A stretch of 64,000 nucleotides of DNA, from NCBI GenBank assembly GCA_021781815.1, contig JAJXWB010000003.1, positions 149,997-213,996 on the forward strand, read 5' to 3'. How positions within the stretch are numbered: the first letter of the stretch is position 1; the number at the start of each line of letters is the position of its first letter. Positions 58,140 through 64,000 of the stretch are shown piece after piece. A program made the translations under genes and the position numbers. Below the pieces are notes generated by a model, which was not told the origin of the DNA, searched no databases, and saw nothing but the letters and a program-made list of their open reading frames with translations. The stretch comes from Pseudomonadota bacterium. Its GTDB lineage: Bacteria; Pseudomonadota; Alphaproteobacteria; Rhizobiales; Beijerinckiaceae.

Positions 58140-59297
58140 ATGAAGACGATCGACGAGATTGTTCAATCCTGTCGCGAGACGATCGAGGACAATTCCTTTA
58201 CGACGGTGCGCGAATGGAAGAAGACCGGGTCTGGACGCAAGGTCGTCGGATATTTCCCGGTCTATTTCCCTGTCGAGCTGATCGCCGCCGGCGGCATGCT
58301 TCCCCTCGCGATCTTCGGCGGCGGCAGCCGCATCGCGGTAAAGCGGGGCGACGCGCACATGTATTCCTTCATGTGCTCGATCTGCAAGACGACCGCCGAA
58401 CTGGCGCTCGGCGGCCAGCTGGACTTTCTCGACCTCTTCGTCGGTCATCCGATCTGCGATGCCGCGCGCCACATGCCGAGCCTGCTGGAACGCAACACGG
58501 AGGGCCTCGACGTCGACCTGCTCTACTATCCCGGTAGCATAGCTGCCGACGTGGCCGTGCCGTACCTGCGTCGCGAATACGCCCGCGTCCGCAGCCTGCT
58601 CGAGGCGGTCTGCGGCCATGCGATCCCGGACGAGGCGATCCGCGAGAGCATCCGGGAGTACAACGATGTTCGGCGTCTCCTCAGAGAATTGTACGATCTG
58701 CGGCGGCGCTCGCCCTGGCTCGTTTCGGCCGTCGAATCCTATGTCCTGACGCGCGTGGGAACCCTGATGCCGGCGCGTGACTACGCGCCGCTGCTGCGCG
58801 AGGCGCTACGCCTCTTTCCGACGCGTGATCATCGCAGGATCGACAAGATTCGCGTCGTCTACGAAGGCGCATTCTGCGAGCAGCCGCCGATCGAATTCAT
58901 TCGGGCTCTGGAAGAGGCCTGCTATGTCGTCGATGACGATTTCCTCGTCGGCGCCCGCTTCCTCAACGACGATGTCGCGATGGACGGCGATCCCCTGCTC
59001 GCGCTCGCCGAAGCCTACTGCAACCATTCCACCTATTGCTCGACCCAGCACGATCCGCGGCGCCCCAAGTCCAACGGCCTCATCGCCAAGTGCCGCGCAG
59101 CCGACGCGCAGGCGGTCATCCTGAGCCCGGCGAAATTCTGCGAGCCGGGCCTCGACGACCAGGTCCACTTCATGAAGCGCGCCGAAGCGGAGAACATGCC
59201 CAACCTGCAGATGGAATTCCAGGAGCGCATGAAGGATTTCGACAACGTCCGCGTGCAGACCGAGACCTTCGCGGAAGCGCTGCTGTTCTACGCATAG
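58140..59297 (+). CDS. bzdN: ATP-dependent benzoyl-CoA reductase-type subunit (BcrC/BzdN)
   Basis: One of the two iron-sulfur subunits that carry the aromatic-ring-reducing centre, 385 residues. The family start GRKVVGYFPVYFPVELIAAGG, followed by SFMCSICKTTAELALGG and GHPICDAARH, gives the cysteines for a 4Fe-4S cluster; VYEGAFCEQPPIEFI and SPAKFCEPGLDDQ are further family features. These enzymes reduce aryl-CoA to a cyclic dienoyl-CoA, two ATP per electron pair, without oxygen. GGAGGAAG precedes the ATG. The four genes follow as N-O-P-Q. The natural substrate (benzoyl-, methylbenzoyl- or another cyclic CoA ester) cannot be told. Confidence 0.85.
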   Translation: MKTIDEIVQSCRETIEDNSFTTVREWKKTGSGRKVVGYFPVYFPVELIAAGGMLPLAIFGGGSRIAVKRGDAHMYSFMCSICKTTAELALGGQLDFLDLFVGHPICDAARHMPSLLERNTEGLDVDLLYYPGSIAADVAVPYLRREYARVRSLLEAVCGHAIPDEAIRESIREYNDVRRLLRELYDLRRRSPWLVSAVESYVLTRVGTLMPARDYAPLLREALRLFPTRDHRRIDKIRVVYEGAFCEQPPIEFIRALEEACYVVDDDFLVGARFLNDDVAMDGDPLLALAEAYCNHSTYCSTQHDPRRPKSNGLIAKCRAADAQAVILSPAKFCEPGLDDQVHFMKRAEAENMPNLQMEFQERMKDFDNVRVQTETFAEALLFYA

Positions 59298-59335
59298 CCG
59301 AGCCTCGACGCCCCGATATCGAAGGGAGAGATCAC

Positions 59336-60682
59336 ATGAAGGAGCAGATCCAGTCATCCTCTCCGACGGCGCCGCCGACCGAGGGCGTGCGGCAGGAGAC
59401 CAAGTCCGCGGTCAAGGACGCATTTGCCGACGCATGGCTGGCCAAAGAACGCGGCGCGAAGATTTGCTACACTTATGTTCTCGGGCCTATCGAGCTCCTT
59501 CGGAGCTTCGACATTCATCTGGTGTTTCCAGAAATCAGTTCGGCCCAGATGGCCGCGAAGAAGACGGCGCTGCCCTATATCCAGAAGGCCGAAGACTACG
59601 GCTATGCGGCCGATACCTGCTCGTATGTGACGGCGGATGTCGGCCTCTACCTCAGCGACATGAAGCACCCTCTGGGCCGCGTGCCGACGCCGGACCTCGT
59701 GCTGAACGACACGCTTTGCAACACCTATTACAAATGGTCCGAGATCACCCAGGACTTTCACAAGTGCCCGATATTCACGCTCGACCATCCCGTGCGGATG
59801 GCGCGCAAGAACTACCCTTATGATCTCGAGGCGCTCTACCGCGAGGACAGGGCGTATGTCGTCGATCAGATCGAGCGGCTGATCGCGACCTGCGAACAGC
59901 TGACCGGTCAGAAATTCGACATGGACCGGTTCCGCGCCAACCTCGACTTAGCGAACCGAATGGGCGCACTCTGGTGCGAAATCATCGACAAGACGCGCAA
60001 TCGGCCGTCCCCATTCGACGCCGTGCTGGAGGGTTACAATTACATGGGCGGCGCGACGACTCTCAAGGGAACGGAAGAAGGCGTCGTTTATCTCGAGAAA
60101 ATCAAGGGTGACATCGACCAGCGTATCGAGATGGGCGTTGGCCCGGTACCGGAGGAAAAGTTCCGACTGCTGTGGATGAGCGCGCCTTGCTATCCCTATT
60201 TCCGTAAGATCCCCGAAATGTTCCACAAGGCCGGCGCGGTATTCGTCTACACGCCGCAGTTCATGCAGCCGACGAGAGGGACATATAGGATGCAGCAGTA
60301 CGATCTTTCGCGGCCGCTCGAAAGCTACGCCGAGTGCCTCATGGACTATTTCCATGCGCGCAATCCGCGCAAGCCTCCCCAATGGTCGATGGGATGGGTC
60401 GGCGGTGGCGGAGAGATCGACAACCAGCTGCAGCTCATGGAGCATTTCGGCGCCGACGGCATCGTCTACCACGCGATCAAGAGCTGCCGCATGAACTCGG
60501 GCTCGCTCGCCGATTTCCGGGAGCACGTGAGCCGCAGGGGCGTTTCGATCCTGATGCTCGAATCGGACATCGCCGATCCACGCTTCTTCTCAGAAGCCCA
60601 GACGCGCAATCGCATCGACGCGTTCATGGAAGGGCTCGCAGAGAAGAAGCTGCTCCGGTCGCAGTCCGTCGGCCACGCCTAG
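59336..60682 (+). CDS. bzdO: ATP-dependent benzoyl-CoA reductase-type subunit (BcrB/BzdO)
   Basis: Second active-site subunit, 448 residues. GAAGGGAGAG precedes the ATG at 59336. Family features: YVLGPIELLRSFDIHLVFPE, YAADTCSYVTADVGLYLS and LNDTLCNTYYKWSE with cluster cysteines, and SAPCYPYFRKIPEMF, SMGWVGGGGEIDNQ, KSCRMNSGSLADF. It forms the reducing half-complex with the preceding subunit. The first ~20 residues are Ser/Pro-rich and poorly conserved in look. It lies 38 bases after bzdN. Confidence 0.85.
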   Translation: MKEQIQSSSPTAPPTEGVRQETKSAVKDAFADAWLAKERGAKICYTYVLGPIELLRSFDIHLVFPEISSAQMAAKKTALPYIQKAEDYGYAADTCSYVTADVGLYLSDMKHPLGRVPTPDLVLNDTLCNTYYKWSEITQDFHKCPIFTLDHPVRMARKNYPYDLEALYREDRAYVVDQIERLIATCEQLTGQKFDMDRFRANLDLANRMGALWCEIIDKTRNRPSPFDAVLEGYNYMGGATTLKGTEEGVVYLEKIKGDIDQRIEMGVGPVPEEKFRLLWMSAPCYPYFRKIPEMFHKAGAVFVYTPQFMQPTRGTYRMQQYDLSRPLESYAECLMDYFHARNPRKPPQWSMGWVGGGGEIDNQLQLMEHFGADGIVYHAIKSCRMNSGSLADFREHVSRRGVSILMLESDIADPRFFSEAQTRNRIDAFMEGLAEKKLLRSQSVGHA

Positions 60683-60700
60683 AACGCTGGGGAGGCGCAC

Positions 60701-61486
60701 ATGATCTATGCCGCAGGAGTCGACTCCGGCTCGACCCAGACCAAGGGAATAATCGTCGACGAAGACGGAAAGATCGTCGGCCGCGCTTTGCTGGACACCG
60801 GCGCCAATACCGTACGCTCGTCGGAGCGCGCATTTCGCGCGGCGCTCGAGAACGCCGGGGTCGAGGCTAACGCGGTGAAATACACTGTCGGCACGGGCTA
60901 CGGGCGCTACAAGATCACGTTCGGCAATACGCAGATCACGGAGATCACGTGTCACGCGAAAGGCGCACACCATGTGTTTCCTGGGACGTGCACGGTCGTC
61001 GACATTGGCGGTCAGGACACGAAGGGCATCCGGGTCGGGCAGGACGGCGAAGTCGTCGACTTCGTCATGAACGATAAATGCGCTGCGGGGACCGGACGAT
61101 TTCTCGGAGTCGCCGCCGAGGTTCTCGACCTCCCGCTCGACGATCTCGGCCCGATCTCGCTGGAGGCGAAAAAGCCGGTCGACATCAGCAGTACCTGCAC
61201 GGTGTTCGCCGAGACGGAGATCATGTCCTATCTCGCGCAGAAAAAGAAGCTCGAGGACATCCTGATGGGCATGCATCTGGCGATCGCCGCGCGCACGGTG
61301 TCTCTGGTGCGGCGCATTGGCATGAATCAGCAGGTGACGTTCACTGGCGGCGTTTCGCGCAACAGGGGCATGGTCCATGCGCTGGAGGAAGCGCTTGAGA
61401 CGCCGCTCAACGTGTCAGAGGAATCGCAGTACATGGGAGCGATCGGCGCGGCCCTGTTCGCGCTGGAACGCGCCAGGACGGTGTGA
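60701..61486 (+). CDS. bzdP: Benzoyl-CoA reductase-type ATPase/activator subunit (BzdP)
   Basis: ASKHA-fold ATPase of 261 residues that drives low-potential electrons into the reducing subunits. ATP motifs: AGVDSGSTQTKGIIVDE and VVDIGGQDTKGI. The two cysteines that hold a shared 4Fe-4S cluster are in NDKCAAGTGRFL and SSTCTVFAETE. The small size fits the Azoarcus-type (Bzd) reductase, where both ATPases are about 30 kDa, rather than the Thauera type with one 48-kDa ATPase. It follows bzdO by 18 bases. Confidence 0.84.
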   Translation: MIYAAGVDSGSTQTKGIIVDEDGKIVGRALLDTGANTVRSSERAFRAALENAGVEANAVKYTVGTGYGRYKITFGNTQITEITCHAKGAHHVFPGTCTVVDIGGQDTKGIRVGQDGEVVDFVMNDKCAAGTGRFLGVAAEVLDLPLDDLGPISLEAKKPVDISSTCTVFAETEIMSYLAQKKKLEDILMGMHLAIAARTVSLVRRIGMNQQVTFTGGVSRNRGMVHALEEALETPLNVSEESQYMGAIGAALFALERARTV

Positions 61487-61518
61487 AGCGGCGAGCGTTG
61501 CGACGTGGAGATCTGACA

Positions 61519-62376
61519 ATGACGATAACCGTTGGCATCGACCTCGGAACGAGCTCAATCAAGGCGATCGTGCTCGACGACCGGCACGTCGTGCTCGGAC
61601 GCGGGTTCGCCAGGACCGGTTCAAATCTCGAAAAGGGCGCGGACACGGCCTTCGAGCATGCGCGGAAGCAGGCCGGCCTCGAGAAGGCCGACATCGACTA
61701 CGTAGCGACGACCGGGTTCGGTCGATACACAGTTCCCTATCGGGACGTTCAGATCACCGACCTGACTGCGCACGGGCAGGGAGCGCGGTTCTTGTTCCCG
61801 GGCACGCGAACGGTCATCGATATCGGCGCACAGAGCACGCGCGCGATGCGGATCGAACCGACCGGGCAGGTCAAGCTGTTACGGATGAATGCCAAGTGTG
61901 CGGCCGGCGCGGGAACTTTCCTGGTTCGCGTCGCGAAATACCTCGAACTTACGATCGAGGAGATCGGCAATCTGGCAGTCAAGGCGACAGAACCGCAGGG
62001 CATCAGCTCGGTCTGCGCGGTTCTTGCGGAATCGGAGATCATCAATCATGTGACGACGGGCAAGCCGATCGAGGACATATTGATGGGCGCGATGCTGTCC
62101 ATCGCGTCACGCGCGCAAGGTCTTCTGAAGCGGGTCGGCGTCGAGCAGGAACTGACCCTGACCGGAGGCGTGGGGCATAATCCGGGGATGGTACGCGCGC
62201 TGGAGGACTGCATGCAGCAGAAGATCAACGTCGATACCGGGCGGGGACAGTTTGCCGGAGCAATCGGCGCGGCGATTCTCGCGCAGATGCGGCTGATCAA
62301 GCTCAGTGAGGTATCGGCTGGATTGGCGGCGTCACGGGCATCGGGCAACGACAGCGTGGTTCGACTGAACGCGTGA
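61519..62376 (+). CDS. bzdQ: Benzoyl-CoA reductase-type ATPase/activator subunit (BzdQ)
   Basis: Second ASKHA ATPase, 285 residues, partner of the preceding subunit. GGAG lies eight bases before the ATG at 61519. ATP motifs VGIDLGTSSIKAIVLDD and VIDIGAQSTRAMRIE; cluster cysteines in NAKCAAGAGTFLV and ISSVCAVLAESE. The two activators differ clearly from each other, which argues for a heterodimer as in benzoyl-CoA reductase and against 2-hydroxyacyl-CoA dehydratase, whose activator is a homodimer. The last 25 residues (after LSEVSAGLAASRAS) are an extra tail. Confidence 0.84.
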   Translation: MTITVGIDLGTSSIKAIVLDDRHVVLGRGFARTGSNLEKGADTAFEHARKQAGLEKADIDYVATTGFGRYTVPYRDVQITDLTAHGQGARFLFPGTRTVIDIGAQSTRAMRIEPTGQVKLLRMNAKCAAGAGTFLVRVAKYLELTIEEIGNLAVKATEPQGISSVCAVLAESEIINHVTTGKPIEDILMGAMLSIASRAQGLLKRVGVEQELTLTGGVGHNPGMVRALEDCMQQKINVDTGRGQFAGAIGAAILAQMRLIKLSEVSAGLAASRASGNDSVVRLNA

Positions 62377-62409
62377 ACGCAATAAAAGATTGAAAGACGG
62401 CAGGGAAGA

Positions 62410-63153
62410 ATGCTGAGCGACGAAGACGCAATCGAAACACGCGAGAGGCCACAATTCAATCAGGTGCGCACCGCGCGCATCTTCGAGGAGATCTGCGGGC
62501 GGATTCGCGATCAGCTGGCGAGCGGCGCCCTGAAGCCCGGCGACAAGCTGCCGGCAGAACGTGAGCTCGCCAGGCAATTTGGCGTCGGCAGGAATGCATT
62601 ACGGGAAGCGCTGCGCAGTCTCGAGAATGCGGGCGTGATAAGTCTCGGAAAGGGCGCAAAGGGCGGAGCTTTCATCCGCGAAGGGACGCCCGGCGCCATC
62701 ACTGTTGCTTTGACGGACCTCGTGCACCTCGGCTCGGTTTCCATGGAGGAGCTCACCGAGGCGCGCATCTTCATATTGGAGTTCGTCGTCCATCTCGCGT
62801 GCCAGCGCGCGACTGATGACGACTTCGAGCTGCTTGAGCGCAACATAGATTATACCGAAGAACTCACGCGCAAGCGGTTGTTCGACGAACGAATGGAAGC
62901 GACGGCCGAATTCTACAACCTGCTGGCGAGGACAACAGGCAATCGCCTGATCGCTATGATCATCGACTCACTGACCGACATCCTGCGGTCATTCATGAAG
63001 TCGCACGCAGGGAATCGGACGCTTGATGGCTTGATCGAGTCTCGTCGGCGGGTACTGCGGCATTTGCGCGCTCGACATCCGGACGCGGCGGCGCGCGAAC
63101 TTACCCAGCAGCTGACGTCGCTGCATCATCTGTTGACGGCGACGTCGGAGTGA
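62410..63153 (+). CDS. GntR-family regulator with FCD domain (3)
   Basis: Regulator of 247 residues: winged helix (about 20-90; DKLPAERELARQFGVGRNALREALRSLE) and FCD domain (about 105-240). It lies 33 bases after bzdQ in the same direction and so is autoregulated with the reductase operon. The sequence is close to regulator 2 at 49560 (shared KGGAFIREG and LxSLGSIS/VHLGSVS blocks). It probably acts at the operator at 58058-58070. Confidence 0.85.
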   Translation: MLSDEDAIETRERPQFNQVRTARIFEEICGRIRDQLASGALKPGDKLPAERELARQFGVGRNALREALRSLENAGVISLGKGAKGGAFIREGTPGAITVALTDLVHLGSVSMEELTEARIFILEFVVHLACQRATDDDFELLERNIDYTEELTRKRLFDERMEATAEFYNLLARTTGNRLIAMIIDSLTDILRSFMKSHAGNRTLDGLIESRRRVLRHLRARHPDAAARELTQQLTSLHHLLTATSE

Positions 63154-63171
63154 TAGGCAAGGCGGTACACG

Positions 63172-64000
63172 ATGAATAACGCTGGAGAGATGCGACGCAG
63201 GCCGCTTGAAGGCGTTCGAGTGCTCGACTTCACGATCGTGATGTCCGGGCCGATGTGTACGCGGGCGCTGGCCGACGCCGGCGCGGAGGTGATCAAGGTC
63301 GAAGGGCCCGCGGGCGACGTCGTGCGGCACAGGCCTCCCATTGTCGGCGGCTTTTCGACCTATTTCGCTGCAATGAATTGCGGGAAGCAGTCGACCGTCA
63401 TCGATCTGCAGACCGACGAAGGCCGGCGGCTCGCCCGTCGCCTAGCGGACAAAGCCGACATCGTCGTCGAGAATTTCCGTCCCGGAGTAATGGCGCGTCT
63501 CGGCCTCGATTACGAGAGCCTCACGGTGGACAATCCCAGGCTGATCTACTGCTCGATTTCCGGATTCGGCCAAGAGGGGCCAATGGCCAAGGCCCCTGCC
63601 TACGCGCCCGTCATCCAGGCGTGGTCCGGATACGAATTGGCCTACGCGGAATATCAGAATTCGGGCGGCCGGCCTGCCAATAACGGCATTTTCATCGCGG
63701 ATGTTTTGGGCGCAACGCACGCGACTGCAGCCATCAATCTTGCGTTGCTTGACCGCGCGCGAACCGGCCTCGGTCAGAAAATTGATGTCTCGCTGACGGA
63801 CTGCATGCTGGGAATGCTCATCTATGAAATGCAGGCGGCGCAAAACCCGCCCGAGAGAGGCAGACAGGTCTATCAGCCGGTTCGGTCGTCCGACGGGTTT
63901 GTGATGGTCGCCGCTGTCACGCCGAAAAACCTCGAAACCCTCTTCGAAGTGGTCGGCTATCCGGAAGGTAAGACCGATCCGCGATTTGCGACTGTGCAAT
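63172..64000 (+). CDS. Family III CoA transferase (CaiB/BaiF), N-terminal part
   Basis: The frame opens at the ATG at 63172, 18 bases after the regulator, and runs off the right edge after 276 codons. N-terminal signature GVRVLDFTIVMSGPMCTRALADAGAEVIKVEGP, then MNCGKQSTVIDLQTDEG, VVENFRPGVMARLGLDY, YCSISGFGQEGPM and the region NNGIFIADVLGATHATAAIN with the catalytic-Asp segment. Probably loads CoA onto the acid that the neighbouring reductase uses, from succinyl- or another acyl-CoA. It is the third copy of this family in the window, counting the deleted one. Confidence 0.87.
   Translation, partial: MNNAGEMRRRPLEGVRVLDFTIVMSGPMCTRALADAGAEVIKVEGPAGDVVRHRPPIVGGFSTYFAAMNCGKQSTVIDLQTDEGRRLARRLADKADIVVENFRPGVMARLGLDYESLTVDNPRLIYCSISGFGQEGPMAKAPAYAPVIQAWSGYELAYAEYQNSGGRPANNGIFIADVLGATHATAAINLALLDRARTGLGQKIDVSLTDCMLGMLIYEMQAAQNPPERGRQVYQPVRSSDGFVMVAAVTPKNLETLFEVVGYPEGKTDPRFATVQ

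Noticed and set aside
58140..62376. 2-hydroxyacyl-CoA dehydratase with activator
   Set aside because: Those enzymes have one homodimeric activator; here two clearly different ATPase genes are present, as in benzoyl-CoA reductases.
1..64000. CRISPR array or intact prophage
   Set aside because: No regularly spaced repeats and no phage structural genes were seen; only short decayed integrase and transposase pieces.

Overview
The window looks like a chromosomal piece of a high-GC alphaproteobacterium, probably Hyphomicrobiales. The evidence is a PutA that begins without a ribbon-helix-helix domain, a lactonase very close to Agrobacterium AttM/BlcC, HpaR/HpcR- and FCD-type regulators, a dispersed GCGAGGCG..GACGAAGC palindromic repeat and strong GC bias at third codon positions. 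The genus cannot be fixed from the sequence. No rRNA, tRNA, CRISPR array or intact mobile element was found.

Region A (1-5.2 kb, minus strand): the start of putA, a membrane diguanylate cyclase, an orphan branched-chain-amino-acid-type binding protein and an acyl-CoA ligase.

Region B (5.2-21.7 kb): a tightly packed 13-gene minus-strand operon opposite an IclR-family regulator. Its core is the gamma-butyrolactone pathway known from Agrobacterium as blcRABC/attJKLM: lactonase (BlcC), iron alcohol dehydrogenase for 4-hydroxybutyrate (BlcB), succinate semialdehyde dehydrogenase (BlcA) and repressor (BlcR). Between these genes sit an alpha/beta hydrolase, a complete sugar-type ABC importer, a sodium:solute symporter with a small membrane partner, a flotillin, and a proteorhodopsin-family protein. 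In the last, the retinal-binding lysine is arginine, and the counterion Asp and proton-donor carboxylate are also missing. This opsin-without-lysine in a lactone operon is the most unusual item in the window.

Region C (21.7-31.1 kb): an IS3-type remnant, a small acetyltransferase, a TRAP transporter (dctPQM) opposite a FAH-family hydrolase, hpaH-type hydratase and hpaR-type regulator, then a chemoreceptor, glutathione synthetase and a decayed stretch.

Region D (31.1-39.2 kb): a complete kdpFABCDE potassium operon with an additional 27-residue membrane peptide ahead of kdpF.

Region E (39.3-64 kb): integrase and transposase scraps, then a catabolic island for CoA-activated cyclic acids: SDR, acyl-CoA ligase, an IpdAB-like CoA-transferase-fold pair, two CaiB-type CoA transferases plus a deleted copy, acyl-CoA dehydrogenases, a crotonase, a thiolase/DUF35 pair, a Rieske oxygenase with its reductase, and a four-subunit ATP-dependent benzoyl-CoA-reductase-type enzyme (BzdNOPQ layout). 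Three FCD-type GntR regulators and one MarR regulator lie among them. A shared operator, ATGGT-N3-ACCAT, is seen upstream of several units. The island appears to join oxygen-dependent and oxygen-independent ring chemistry under related regulators, with the substrate unknown.
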